Source: Candidatus Zixiibacteriota bacterium
Lineage (GTDB): Bacteria > Zixibacteria > MSB-5A5 > GN15 > JAAZOE01
Assembly (NCBI GenBank): GCA_030588275.1
Contig: JAUUYJ010000021.1
Span: forward strand, 1-15,984
Length of the DNA stretch: 15,984 bases
Direction: 5' to 3'
The notes beneath the pieces are model-generated. The model saw only the letters and a program-made list of their open reading frames with translations. It did no database searches and was not told the DNA's origin. Every line of letters begins with the position of its first letter. The first letter of the stretch is position 1. Position numbers and translations under genes: made by a program. This document shows positions 1 to 7,978 of the stretch, piece by piece.

Positions 1-1
1 A

Positions 2-1528
2 GATTTTTACGGAGCGATGGATGGTGCTTCAAAATTTGTTCGGGGTGATGCGGTAGCTGGAATATTAATCACCGCGATCAATATTGTTGGCGGATTTATC
101 GTTGGTGTGGCCATTCAGGATATGTCGATCTCCGAAGCGCTTAAGACTTACACTTTGCTTTCTGTTGGGGATGGACTGGTAACTCAGATTCCGGCCCTGA
201 TCGTTTCCACCGCCGCCGGCATCATCGTTACCCGGTCAACGGCCGATTCTAACCTGGGTAAGGAATTAACCACTCAACTGGCGAAACAACCGAAAGCTAT
301 CATGGTCGCTGCCGGAGTGATCTTCACTTTTGGGATCGTTCCGGGAATGCCGACTCTGCCTTTTGTCCTGATCGGGTCGGTGCTTGGTACTGCTGCATAT
401 ATTATCGAAAAAAATAACAAGTTGGTGGACAGACAGAAGAAGCAGGAAGAAGAGTCAGGCGAGGAAGAGGCCGCCGAGGAAAAGACCGAAGATCTTCTGA
501 AGGTTGATACACTCGAAGTGGAGATTGGTTACGGTCTGATCCCGATGGTGGACGAGAAGCAGGGTGGCGATCTTTTAGAACGGATCACCATTATCCGCAA
601 GCAGTTGGCTTTGGAAATGGGTTTTGTTGTTCCGGCTATTCGCATCCGGGATAATGTACAATTACAGCCGAACGAATATGCGGCCAAGATAAAAGGTTTG
701 ACGGCGGCTAAGAGTGAATTGATGCCGGAGCATGTCATGGCTATCAACCCCGGGTATATCAGGGATGATATTGAAGGGTTTGACGCCATCGAGCCAGCTT
801 TTCAACTAAAGGCCCGTTGGATCATTCCTAACCTGCGTGAAATGGCTGAGGCGAAAGGCTACACCGTCGTCGAACCATCAGCCGTTTTGGCCACGCATCT
901 GACCGAAATCATCAAAGACAATGCGGCCGAGATCGTCTCTCGCCAGGATATCCAGTCACTTTTGGACAACCTAAAAGAAGATCAACCAGCCTTGGTTGAT
1001 GGGGTTATTCCGGAAATGGTTCCTTTGGCGACGATCCATCGCATCCTGCAACAGCTTTTATCGGAACGGATTCCGATTCGGGATTTGGCTTCGATCATGG
1101 AAACGATCTCAGATTACGCCGCTTCGACTAAAGATGCCGAAGTGCTGGCGGAGTACTGTCGGATCGCAATGCGTCGTCTGATCTCCGATACGATAAAGGA
1201 TGCCGACGGGAAAATACATTGCTTTACGCTGTCGCCGAATGTGGAACAGTTGTTGTCCAGTTCTCTCCAGAATACCAAGCAGGGAATCATGGTCATTATA
1301 CCTCCCGATGTGGCGGAGAATGTGATCCGGGCGACGGTGACGCAGATTGATGTTCTTTCAACGGCCGGTCATCATCCGGTCTGCCTTTGTTCTCCCAATG
1401 TCCGTCTCGCTTTCCGGCGTTTGCTGGAGCCTTCGGCTCCGCAATTGACGGTCGTCAGCTATAACGAAATTCATCGTGATGTAGAAATAATCTCAAGTGG
1501 AATGGTGGAGTTATCCAATGATAGTTAA
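2..1528 (+). CDS. flhA: Flagellar export gate protein FlhA, 5'-truncated by the window edge
   Basis: This is the C-terminal three quarters of FlhA, the inner-membrane export-gate subunit of the flagellar type III secretion system that receives chaperone-substrate complexes. The frame is open to the window edge: codons from base 2 read DFYGAMDGASKFVRGD, the conserved FHIPEP-domain stretch of the family, so the ATG at base 17 is internal and roughly 200 residues are missing upstream. Hydrophobic segments follow at about bases 50-115, 165-235 and 295-405, matching the last membrane spans. A very acidic, Lys/Glu-rich linker (about 420-510) leads into the cytoplasmic domain, which contains the family-typical stretches around VPLATIHRILQQLLSERIPI and ends in SYNEIHRDVEIISSG. 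The stop overlaps the flhF start by 11 bases, implying translational coupling. Identity is secure; only the start is unseen. Confidence 0.96.
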   Translation, partial: DFYGAMDGASKFVRGDAVAGILITAINIVGGFIVGVAIQDMSISEALKTYTLLSVGDGLVTQIPALIVSTAAGIIVTRSTADSNLGKELTTQLAKQPKAIMVAAGVIFTFGIVPGMPTLPFVLIGSVLGTAAYIIEKNNKLVDRQKKQEEESGEEEAAEEKTEDLLKVDTLEVEIGYGLIPMVDEKQGGDLLERITIIRKQLALEMGFVVPAIRIRDNVQLQPNEYAAKIKGLTAAKSELMPEHVMAINPGYIRDDIEGFDAIEPAFQLKARWIIPNLREMAEAKGYTVVEPSAVLATHLTEIIKDNAAEIVSRQDIQSLLDNLKEDQPALVDGVIPEMVPLATIHRILQQLLSERIPIRDLASIMETISDYAASTKDAEVLAEYCRIAMRRLISDTIKDADGKIHCFTLSPNVEQLLSSSLQNTKQGIMVIIPPDVAENVIRATVTQIDVLSTAGHHPVCLCSPNVRLAFRRLLEPSAPQLTVVSYNEIHRDVEIISSGMVELSNDS

Positions 1529-2666
1529 ATCATTTGCAGCCGATACGGTGGCCGGTGCTTTGAAAAAAGCCCGAACCGAATTGGGGGGTGACGCGGTCAT
1601 CCTAAAAACTCGAAGGCTCGATACCGTACAGTCGGCCAGAACCGGCGATAAGGTTGAGGTCACCGCCTGTATCGACAGTACCGCTGTCGAGGTCTCCAGG
1701 AGTACGGTTAAACCGGCTACCCCAATAACGGTACAGGTAACCGAAACGGCTTCACCGGATGTTGTTCCAGTCGCTCCAGTCGTTCTACCGGGAACAATTC
1801 CGGTTACGGCGATTGCCGAAAAGCTTGACTTCCTTTTGGATATCATGCAGGTGCCGGTGCGACACAGTACTTTTCCAAACGCCTTTGGACAGTTATTCGC
1901 GACCTTGCTCAATTCCGATTTCCCTGAATACATAGCTTATGATTTGACCGAACAGGTCATGGGTGGGTTGGAACATGATGCCAAGTATCAGGCGGTAGCT
2001 GAAGTAACCTACGATCTGATTCGATCCCGCCTGCCGCAAAAATCGACTCAGGATGACTGGGCGATCAACCAGCGGGTTGTCATCATAGGTCCAGCCGGAT
2101 CTGGTAAAAGTTCCCTGATGGGGCGCTTGGCCGGTTACCTGATCGGTGAGAAATCTCTCCCGGTTAATTTGACTTCGCTGGATCAGATCAAGGTTTCGGC
2201 TCCGGAAGAGTTACAAACCTACGCCGATGTTCTCGACATCGATTACTTCGAGATGCCGCATAGCTTTGATAAGGCGCTTTGGGAAAGATGTGCTAATGAG
2301 CGGTTAACGATTGTTGACACGCCGGCTTTGAGTGGAACCGACCCGGCAGGGATTGAACGGTTTGCCCAAAAAGTACGGCAGATCGACCCTCATCGCGTCA
2401 TCTGCGTCTTTTCCTCATTGATGCGTTCGGCAGATATCTTTGAGACCATCAAAGCGTTCCGCCCATTGAATATCACCGATTTGGCCTTTACCATGACTGA
2501 CCTGACCAAACGGCACGGAGCGATGTTTGCTATCCCGTTTCTGTCCGGTCTGCCGGTGACAATGCTCGGAGCCGGATCAGCCGCGGCCGATATTCGCCTC
2601 GATCCAAATACCGATCAGTATCTGAAAAACCTCCTGGGAATGGATCGGGAGGGTAACAATGAATAA
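1518..2666 (+). CDS. flhF: Flagellar biosynthesis GTPase FlhF, divergent switch motifs
   Basis: FlhF is an SRP-family GTPase that places flagella at the pole and promotes basal-body assembly. The N-terminus MIVKSFAADTVAGALKKART and the following GGDAVILKTRR are typical of FlhF. The P-loop GPAGSGKSS is at residues 191-199. The switch region that normally reads DTAGR reads DTPALSG here (D267), and the usual TKLD guanine-specificity motif is replaced by TMTDLTK (D328), so two GTPase motifs deviate. I chose ATG 1518 over in-frame upstream starts because GGAG at 1507-1510 is well spaced and the family N-terminus begins there. It overlaps flhA by 11 bases and flhG by 8 bases. Length (382 residues) is normal. 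The middle B-domain linker is Val/Thr/Pro-rich. Assignment by motif, length and context is firm; GTPase activity is less certain. Confidence 0.93.
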   Translation: MIVKSFAADTVAGALKKARTELGGDAVILKTRRLDTVQSARTGDKVEVTACIDSTAVEVSRSTVKPATPITVQVTETASPDVVPVAPVVLPGTIPVTAIAEKLDFLLDIMQVPVRHSTFPNAFGQLFATLLNSDFPEYIAYDLTEQVMGGLEHDAKYQAVAEVTYDLIRSRLPQKSTQDDWAINQRVVIIGPAGSGKSSLMGRLAGYLIGEKSLPVNLTSLDQIKVSAPEELQTYADVLDIDYFEMPHSFDKALWERCANERLTIVDTPALSGTDPAGIERFAQKVRQIDPHRVICVFSSLMRSADIFETIKAFRPLNITDLAFTMTDLTKRHGAMFAIPFLSGLPVTMLGAGSAAADIRLDPNTDQYLKNLLGMDREGNNE

Positions 2667-3531
2667 TCGCCTAAAAGATTTCGCTTCGGTTTCCTCACAA
2701 GCAGGCTCGAGCTCCGGTAAGTCGGGATCGAATCATCGGATATTTGCCATCGCATCCGGAAAGGGTGGGGCGGGGAAATCTGTGATAAGCTTTAATTTGG
2801 CCTGGGCGTTGTCGGAACGGGCACGAGTTTTGTTGGTTGACGGTGATTTTTATATGAGCAACCAACACCTCTTGGCCAATGTCTCTCCCGAATTGGGATG
2901 GCGGGATATCTGTCAGGGGAAGACCGACCTCTTGAAGGGGACCGTTCAACTCAATGAAAACTTGCATCTTCTGGCCGCATCCGGGCTGTCCAGTTCGGAG
3001 AGTATGCCAGATTTGCAGGATGTGGCCGATTCGATGGCGATCATCAAGAGTCAGGGGCGGCGGTACGATTTTATAATAATTGATACCGGTTCCTGCATTC
3101 AGCCACACACCAATATAATTCTGAATATGGTCGATCAGGTGGTTCTGGTGACGACGCCGGAATTGACTTCGATTTCCGACAGTTACTCGCTGGCCAAGAT
3201 TTTGTACTCCAATAACGAGCAAATCTCACTCTCCCTTTTGGTCAATTGCGTTGGGGATGAGTCTGAAGCTGAATATATCCATCAAAAATTGGCTGAGATT
3301 TCCGGGCAATTCCTCGGATTTGAGCCTGAACTGTTTGGCTCATTAGTGTCCGATCCGATTGTAACGGAATCGGTTGCAACTCAAACTCCGATTCTGGAGC
3401 TAAACCGGGACGGACAAATCGCCAGTCAACTGCAAAACCTGGCGACCGCTTTGGCTGGTGGCTTCAAGAACGAAATAATCGAAACGAAAACCCTCAATTC
3501 CCCTCTCGTTGGGGCCGATATAAAGGAATAG
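2659..3531 (+). CDS. flhG: MinD-like ATPase FlhG (FleN/YlxH)
   Basis: FlhG is a MinD/ParA-type ATPase that limits flagellar number and stimulates FlhF. The deviant Walker A motif KGGAGKS is at residues 35-41, an A' motif LLVDGDF follows, and Walker B is YDFIIIDTG. The start is fixed: ATG 2659 has a GGGAGGG-like ribosome site just upstream, and the frame meets a stop at 2623 with no other ATG between. The N-terminus MNNRLKDFASVSSQAGSS therefore lacks a recognisable DQAxxLR activation helix; only a QA pair at 14-15 recalls it. The C-terminus ends in acidic and polar residues with no obvious amphipathic membrane-targeting helix, though this is hard to judge by eye. Length (290 residues) is typical. 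It overlaps flhF by 8 bases and ends 7 bases before the sigma-factor gene. Confidence 0.92.
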   Translation: MNNRLKDFASVSSQAGSSSGKSGSNHRIFAIASGKGGAGKSVISFNLAWALSERARVLLVDGDFYMSNQHLLANVSPELGWRDICQGKTDLLKGTVQLNENLHLLAASGLSSSESMPDLQDVADSMAIIKSQGRRYDFIIIDTGSCIQPHTNIILNMVDQVVLVTTPELTSISDSYSLAKILYSNNEQISLSLLVNCVGDESEAEYIHQKLAEISGQFLGFEPELFGSLVSDPIVTESVATQTPILELNRDGQIASQLQNLATALAGGFKNEIIETKTLNSPLVGADIKE

Positions 3532-3538
3532 CGTACAG

Positions 3539-4408
3539 ATGATTACGACAACCAAGGTAAAAAGACAGTTGAAGAGATCGTCCGCCACTCTTGACTCCAT
3601 CGGAATAGTTCCGGCAAAGGTGCTAAGCGATAAAGCGGAGCGAGATGCGGCGGCCCGTCGCGATTGGGCCTGCTATCAGAAAAATCAGGACCCCAATATG
3701 AGGCGCAAGCTTCTGAACCGCTATCTGCCTCTGGTTCGCAATGTGGCTGGTCGAATGGCGATAAATTTTCCCCGTTCGGTTGAGTTGGGCGATCTGATTA
3801 ATACCGGAGTGATTGGTTTGATTGATGCTTTTGGCAATTTCGATCCTGATCGGGGCGTGAAGTTTGAAACGTATGCTGTGCCCCGGATTCGTGGTGCGAT
3901 CTTAGACGAACTGCGCTCTTTGGATTGGGTGCCTCGTTCGACACGAGCCAAGGCACGAGAGATTGAGCGGGCGCTATTGTTTCATGAGAATAAATTTGGT
4001 CACCCTCCGACGGATGAACAGCTGGCCAAGATGCTAAGCGTCACTTTGAAAGAGCTGCATCATTCGTTGGAAGATGTTTCCAAAACGAGTTTGCTCTCTT
4101 TGGACGAAATGATTTTCCGTGAAGATGACAATCGCCAGGTGCCGCGGATCGAAACGATTGCTGATAAAAAAGCGAACGTGACGCTTCAGAAATTGGAGCG
4201 GAAAGAACTCCAAGCCTTTTTGGTTTTGGCGATCGATCGCCTGACCGAACAGGAGAAGCTGGTCATTGCTTTGTATTACTACGAAGAATTAACCCTTAAG
4301 GAGATCGGCGCAGTCATGTCGATTTCGGAATCGCGCGTGTCGCAGATTCATACCAAGGCGGTTTTGAAACTGCGTGGGATGGTGCGAGAGAAGTTTGGTT
4401 TGACATAA
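3539..4408 (+). CDS. fliA: Flagellar sigma factor sigma-28 (FliA/WhiG type), N-terminally extended
   Basis: This is an RNA polymerase sigma factor of the FliA/WhiG group, which transcribes late flagellar and chemotaxis genes. Region 2 spans about residues 57-128 and includes VELGDLINTGVIGLIDA, KFETYAVPRIRGAILDELR and the hallmark DWVPRS. Region 3 spans about 133-210. Region 4 (about 225-282) holds LTEQEKLVIALYYYEELTLK followed by EIGAVMSISESRVSQIH, the -35-binding helix-turn-helix. At 289 residues it is about 50 longer than E. coli FliA; the extra is a basic N-terminal stretch (residues 1-42) with no motif I recognise. ATG 3539 has an AAAGGA site about 11 bases upstream, and the next in-frame Met (residue 54) lies inside region 2, so the extension seems real unless a GTG is used. 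No FlgM anti-sigma gene is visible in the window. Confidence 0.95.
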   Translation: MITTTKVKRQLKRSSATLDSIGIVPAKVLSDKAERDAAARRDWACYQKNQDPNMRRKLLNRYLPLVRNVAGRMAINFPRSVELGDLINTGVIGLIDAFGNFDPDRGVKFETYAVPRIRGAILDELRSLDWVPRSTRAKAREIERALLFHENKFGHPPTDEQLAKMLSVTLKELHHSLEDVSKTSLLSLDEMIFREDDNRQVPRIETIADKKANVTLQKLERKELQAFLVLAIDRLTEQEKLVIALYYYEELTLKEIGAVMSISESRVSQIHTKAVLKLRGMVREKFGLT

Positions 4409-4410
4409 GC

Positions 4411-4435
4411 GGTCGGGTTGGCCCGGCCAAGGAGG
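4411..4435 (+). promoter_or_regulatory. GC-rich hairpin abutting a strong ribosome-binding site
   Basis: Bases 4411-4417 (GGTCGGG) pair with 4422-4428 (CCCGGCC) across a TTGG loop, giving a 7-bp stem with one G-U pair. The next base begins a perfect AAGGAGG Shine-Dalgarno (4429-4435) for the gene at 4443. There is no T-run, so it is not an intrinsic terminator. It sits 3 bases after the fliA stop, so it could set mRNA processing, stability or translation of the downstream genes. The pairing is seen directly; the role is inferred. Confidence 0.45.
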
Positions 4436-4442
4436 CATTGTG

Positions 4443-4754
4443 GTGCGTCCCATCGACCTGCAACATAGTTTGGCCAAGACGCAAGCGGCAGAGAGAATTG
4501 CCCAGATTCAGAAGGCACATGGAGAAGTTGGGCAGAAACAGATTGCCGAAGCGTTCAAGAAGCAGGCGGCCGATGCCATGAACAAGGCCAAGGCGACCGA
4601 AAAAGCAGACATGGTGATTATCGGTAACGAAGAGAACGAAGAGAGACAGAAAGAGAAAAATAAGAAGAAGAAAATGAACTTGCAGAATGAAACAAACAAG
4701 ACGTCGGAACCAAATGAAGATGATGCGACTGAGCATCTCGATATAACCGGCTGA
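4443..4754 (+). CDS. Small charged flagellar-locus protein of unknown function (MRPIDLQ type)
   Basis: A 103-residue protein starting MRPIDLQHSLAKTQAAERI. From memory, short proteins with a M-x-PIDLQ start are common beside fliA in flagellar clusters of several phyla, but I know of no assigned role. Residues 8-55 look helical and Lys/Ala/Gln-rich. The C-terminal third is low-complexity and highly charged (a KEKNKKKK run, then an acidic tail), probably disordered. There is no signal peptide or membrane segment. Start choice: two adjacent GTG codons (4440 and 4443) follow the AAGGAGG at 4429-4435; 4443 gives the better 7-base spacing and the conserved-looking MRPIDLQ start. It is 34 bases downstream of fliA and 18 bases upstream of the next gene, consistent with one operon. 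FlgM was considered, but no supporting motif was seen. Confidence 0.75.
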   Translation: MRPIDLQHSLAKTQAAERIAQIQKAHGEVGQKQIAEAFKKQAADAMNKAKATEKADMVIIGNEENEERQKEKNKKKKMNLQNETNKTSEPNEDDATEHLDITG

Positions 4755-4772
4755 TACTGGAGATTAGAGACA

Positions 4773-5243
4773 ATGGAAATGTCACAAGAAATGTTGATTG
4801 ATTTTGGGCTGAATCTGGCTGGCTACCTGGTCGTTGTTATCCTCGCTTATGTCCTGTTTCGTTTGCCACACCGGCAAAGGAAATCGTCGCAAACGGCCCA
4901 ACGGGATGAACTGATGCCTACGCCACCCCAGCAGACTGAAGCCAAGCCGGTTGCACATTCGTCACGTCCCTCTTTTGGCCCTCAGCCGGATTACATTGAG
5001 TTGGCGCAAATGAAGGTGCAAGCGACCGAGCGCACGAAGCAGACGACGCAAATTACGGCAGAAACGACAAAGAACCGAACAACCGGTAGAGATGCGGGCT
5101 TCTCGCGTCGAAACAACCGGCGGGAAATTTATAACCAGGCCCGGGATCTACTATCAAAAGGAAAATCAAGTCGGGAGTTGCTTCAACAGCTACCGATTAC
5201 CGAAGGTGAACTGGAAATGCTCTCATTGGCACGCAAAGCATAA
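4773..5243 (+). CDS. Membrane-anchored DUF2802/DUF6115-like protein
   Basis: A 156-residue protein with one N-terminal membrane segment (about residues 13-30, GLNLAGYLVVVILAYVLF) followed by a basic cluster (HRQRK), predicting an N-out, C-cytoplasmic topology. Residues about 35-110 are a Gln/Thr/Pro-rich, probably disordered linker. The C-terminal 40 residues (YNQARDLLSKGKSSRELLQQ, then PITEGELEMLSLARK) resemble the small helical module of DUF2802/DUF6115 proteins, which often lie near fliA, cheW and flhF in other bacteria; that module looks like a winged-helix or sigma-like fragment in spacing. Function is unknown. ATG 4773 has GGAG about 12 bases upstream; ATG 4779 is a close alternative. 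Gene position between fliA and DUF2225 supports a motility link. Confidence 0.7.
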   Translation: MEMSQEMLIDFGLNLAGYLVVVILAYVLFRLPHRQRKSSQTAQRDELMPTPPQQTEAKPVAHSSRPSFGPQPDYIELAQMKVQATERTKQTTQITAETTKNRTTGRDAGFSRRNNRREIYNQARDLLSKGKSSRELLQQLPITEGELEMLSLARKA

Positions 5244-5273
5244 ACAACACGGAAGGCTTGAAAGGAACAGCAT

Positions 5274-6434
5274 ATGTCATTGGACTCGCCATTATTTTTG
5301 ACCAAAGTTGAGTGCCCCATCTGTGGCACACTAAACGAATTTGAAACGATTCGGGTTGGCGCTTATACCGAAGGTGATCGGGATACCGACTTTTATTCCG
5401 GCATCATCAAATGGCGCAACCCCAAATACCAAAAATACAATCCGCTGTTGTTTTTTACTGGCACCTGTTCGAGCTGTTTCTACACGCGGGAATTCAGCCA
5501 AAAATATCGTGACTGGCATAAGGATAATAATTTCCTAACCTATCGCCGAAAAATAATCAAAGAGAAACATCTGGCCGGTTTTGGGGAAGAGGGTTCTCTT
5601 TTGAAGACCATCGGCCGTTTACTTGATCTGGAACATTTCCCGGATGAGACGGCGATCCTGAAGTTGGTTTTGGCCGCTTACGATGAACTCCTTTATGACC
5701 ATCCGTCCAACCTTGATCTGGGTCGTTTTTACCTCCGCATCGCCTGGATGTTCAGGTACATGGTAGCGGACGAATTGAGCGGCGAAAAAGCTGCCTATTC
5801 ACCGTTCCTCGACGATATCTCACGAGGCATCGACGACCTCGACAACTGGTTGGCCGGGCTGGGTCGAAACAATGAGTTTGTTAAAAATGCTGTCGGTGCT
5901 TACCTCGAAGCGGGTGGCGAAGAGAGTCATCCAGAGAGCAAAAAATACTTAGAAGTTGTTGATCGGTTGACCGCGCTTGAAGCGGAAGGGTTGCAGGCGG
6001 TCAATGCCTTGAAAGAATTGACGACCGGATCGAAAGGTATTGAAGGTGGTAAGACAACAACATCGGATGATGAGTTGGGGAACTGTTCCAACTTCGGCGA
6101 TCTGCTAAACAGCCTTTTCCGCCGTTGGGATGGTATTCCGCGCAATGAGAATGAGGCGATCCGAATGGCTGTTCGCTATTACATCATGGCTTTTGAAACC
6201 GGTAAAGAGATCTCCCACGGAAATCAGTCGATTCAAGCTGGCTATTTGATTGCCGAGTTGTCACGACGGATTGGGGACCATGATACGGCACGTCAGTATT
6301 TCAATAACACGATCAAGAGTGGTCAGGACTTTATCCGTGAGATCAAAGGTGATCGGACGCGGACCGCTTTGGCTCGAAAGATTCTGGAGATGGCTTTGGC
6401 TCAGGGCAAAAGAAACCTGGCGGAAGCAAAGTAA
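5274..6434 (+). CDS. DUF2225 protein with two CxxC pairs and a helical-repeat C-terminus
   Basis: A 386-residue protein whose first 140 residues match the DUF2225 pattern: CPIC at 14-17, a DTDF stretch at 37-40, WRNPKYQKYNP and CSSC at 65-68 (as TCSSCFYTREF). The four cysteines would suit a zinc-ribbon-like site. The rest (about 145-380) is helical and TPR-like, for example NEAIRMAVRYYIMAFETGKE and later GDHDTARQYFNNTI. No signal peptide or membrane segment is seen, so it is likely cytosolic. DUF2225 has no established function that I know. ATG 5274 has AAAGGA well placed upstream. It is 30 bases after the previous gene and 3 bases before the first PilZ gene, so it is probably co-transcribed with them. 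Family assignment is good; role is unknown. Confidence 0.82.
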   Translation: MSLDSPLFLTKVECPICGTLNEFETIRVGAYTEGDRDTDFYSGIIKWRNPKYQKYNPLLFFTGTCSSCFYTREFSQKYRDWHKDNNFLTYRRKIIKEKHLAGFGEEGSLLKTIGRLLDLEHFPDETAILKLVLAAYDELLYDHPSNLDLGRFYLRIAWMFRYMVADELSGEKAAYSPFLDDISRGIDDLDNWLAGLGRNNEFVKNAVGAYLEAGGEESHPESKKYLEVVDRLTALEAEGLQAVNALKELTTGSKGIEGGKTTTSDDELGNCSNFGDLLNSLFRRWDGIPRNENEAIRMAVRYYIMAFETGKEISHGNQSIQAGYLIAELSRRIGDHDTARQYFNNTIKSGQDFIREIKGDRTRTALARKILEMALAQGKRNLAEAK

Positions 6435-6437
6435 CCA

Positions 6438-7199
6438 ATGGCAACGGCACCGACAAAAAATATGGATACGCCTCAATCTGTCCAGGTCTGGGAACGGCTG
6501 GAGATTATGGTTGGCGAAAGCGGTCGAGAAGGAATTTATTCCTCACGCGTATCCGATATTTCTGGCGGTTGTCTAACCATTAGCCGACCCGATTATCTAC
6601 GGGGTAAAACTCTATTATCCAACAATCGGACGGTGGTGGTAACCTTTACCCGGTCCGATGCCGCTTACTCCTTTTCGGCTCGAATTATGGAGCAGGAGCC
6701 GAAATCGGACGTGGAAATGAATCTTGTCGAATTGGGCAAAATTGCACGAGTTCAGAGGCGTCGCTTTGTGCGAATTGAAAAAATGAGTAAGATATTGTAC
6801 TCCGTCATTCCGAGGCCGTTATCTCAAAAGCTTGTGCATAGTAATAATCAGTTTCAAACCAGCTTTTCGCATAACATCTCAGCCGGGGGAATCTTGATCC
6901 CGGTTAATCAAAAAGTAAAAACCGGCCAGATATTGGCTCTGGATATGCGCCATAATGAGCTGGAGAGCATCACCTCATATATCACCGCTGTTTGCCGCCA
7001 CGTTCGGGTTGACGATAAGAAAAGAAATCTGGCTGGTCTCGAATATATCTTACAGGAAGATTTGGATCAGTATTTTACGCCGGGTGAGATCAAGCAACTT
7101 CCTGAAAATTATACTAATTTTAATATTCAAAGTCAGAATGGGCTGACCCAGTCAGTTTTTGCCGAGCAGTTGGCTTTGCGTCAGAAAGGATTGCTGTAA
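6438..7199 (+). CDS. PilZ-domain c-di-GMP receptor, YcgR-like (first of three)
   Basis: A 253-residue two-domain protein: an N-terminal YcgR-N/PilZN-like beta domain (about residues 15-100) and a C-terminal PilZ domain (about 105-235). The c-di-GMP-binding signatures are intact: QRRRFVRI at 106-113 supplies RxxxR (R108, R112) and NISAGG at 146-151 supplies [D/N]xSxxG. Such proteins act as flagellar brakes or assembly regulators when bound to c-di-GMP. A second DISGG-like motif (SDISGG, 39-44) sits inside the N-domain. The insert between the two PilZ motifs (about 114-145) is longer than usual. The ATG lies 3 bases after the DUF2225 stop and the stop overlaps the next start by one base (TAATG). 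No effector partner can be told from sequence. Confidence 0.88.
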   Translation: MATAPTKNMDTPQSVQVWERLEIMVGESGREGIYSSRVSDISGGCLTISRPDYLRGKTLLSNNRTVVVTFTRSDAAYSFSARIMEQEPKSDVEMNLVELGKIARVQRRRFVRIEKMSKILYSVIPRPLSQKLVHSNNQFQTSFSHNISAGGILIPVNQKVKTGQILALDMRHNELESITSYITAVCRHVRVDDKKRNLAGLEYILQEDLDQYFTPGEIKQLPENYTNFNIQSQNGLTQSVFAEQLALRQKGLL

Positions 7200-7978
7200 T
7201 GCAGGTTAGTAGTAGAATGAAAAAACAACAGCCAAAGTTCTCAATCGATGAACTGCCGATGCTATTGAATCAGGATATTCGGCTGATCAATCATAGTGAA
7301 AATATAGGCCGCTATTATACAACCAGGGTTATGGTCATCGAGGGTAATCGCTTACGGGTTGTCCTGCCGCGTCGAATTTCTGGGCATGGTTTCCTGAGGC
7401 AGACCGGGGCTGTTACCATCAGCTTTGTTTACCAGGGGCATTATTACGATGCACCGGGTCGCTTTGTGGCATCGGAAAAGGGGATGCCGCAAGTTGTTGT
7501 CGGCAATACCATAAGTAATTCAAACCGGCGCCAATTTGGTCGTTTTCCGCTTCAAGTAAAGGCCAGCTTTGCCCCGATATCGGAACTGACGATTACTGCC
7601 CAGAAATTGAATCGGCTCCAATGGAAGCATGGTGATACGATCGATATCTCTGGTGGTGGAATCATGATTCATACCGATGTGTCGGCTCCGCTGGACTCTT
7701 TTTTCCTGGTTAATCTGGAAATGGAAAATTTTGAAGGGCCACTTTTTATTTTTGGTCGGGTTTGTTGGTCTTCACGCCGTAAGAGTCGCACCGGTCGCTG
7801 TCAATGTGGGATTGAATTTATTCCTTCTGAAGAGCTGTCGCATCATTTTTCAAAACGGGCTTGTACCTCTTTGCCACCATTGATGCTAAGCTTCAATGGT
7901 ACCAAGCAGGAAGAACTGGCTGTCCATCTCGAAAAAATATCAAACGATTCTAATACAGGAGATTCTCATGAGTTCTAA
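7199..7978 (+). CDS. PilZ-domain c-di-GMP receptor, YcgR-like (second of three)
   Basis: A 259-residue protein with a PilZN-like N-domain (about residues 20-100) and a PilZ domain (about 108-230). The binding motifs are NRRQFGR at 109-115 (R111, R115) and DISGGG at 149-154. It contains GRCQCGIEF near the end of the PilZ barrel, a Cys pair absent from its neighbours. Start: ATG 7199 overlaps the previous stop by one base and follows AAAGGA; ATG 7217 is an alternative. Its stop overlaps the third PilZ gene by 11 bases. Sequence differs strongly from the first PilZ protein outside the motifs, so the pair is not a recent duplication. A c-di-GMP-dependent role in motility is inferred from family and place. 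Confidence 0.87.
   Translation: MQVSSRMKKQQPKFSIDELPMLLNQDIRLINHSENIGRYYTTRVMVIEGNRLRVVLPRRISGHGFLRQTGAVTISFVYQGHYYDAPGRFVASEKGMPQVVVGNTISNSNRRQFGRFPLQVKASFAPISELTITAQKLNRLQWKHGDTIDISGGGIMIHTDVSAPLDSFFLVNLEMENFEGPLFIFGRVCWSSRRKSRTGRCQCGIEFIPSEELSHHFSKRACTSLPPLMLSFNGTKQEELAVHLEKISNDSNTGDSHEF

Noticed and set aside
2695..3222. 175-codon open frame on the - strand inside flhG
   Set aside because: It lies fully antisense to a well-identified gene, has no ribosome site that I see and its product resembles no family; it is a shadow of codon bias.
4314..4736. 140-codon - strand frame with a very hydrophobic Phe/Leu stretch opposite the MRPIDLQ gene
   Set aside because: The hydrophobic run is the complement of the Lys/Glu-rich AAG/GAA codons of the + strand gene, not an independent membrane protein.
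4443..4754. Anti-sigma factor FlgM
   Set aside because: Size and place beside fliA would fit, but the MRPIDLQ start, the charged tail and the lack of a C-terminal sigma-binding helix pattern do not.
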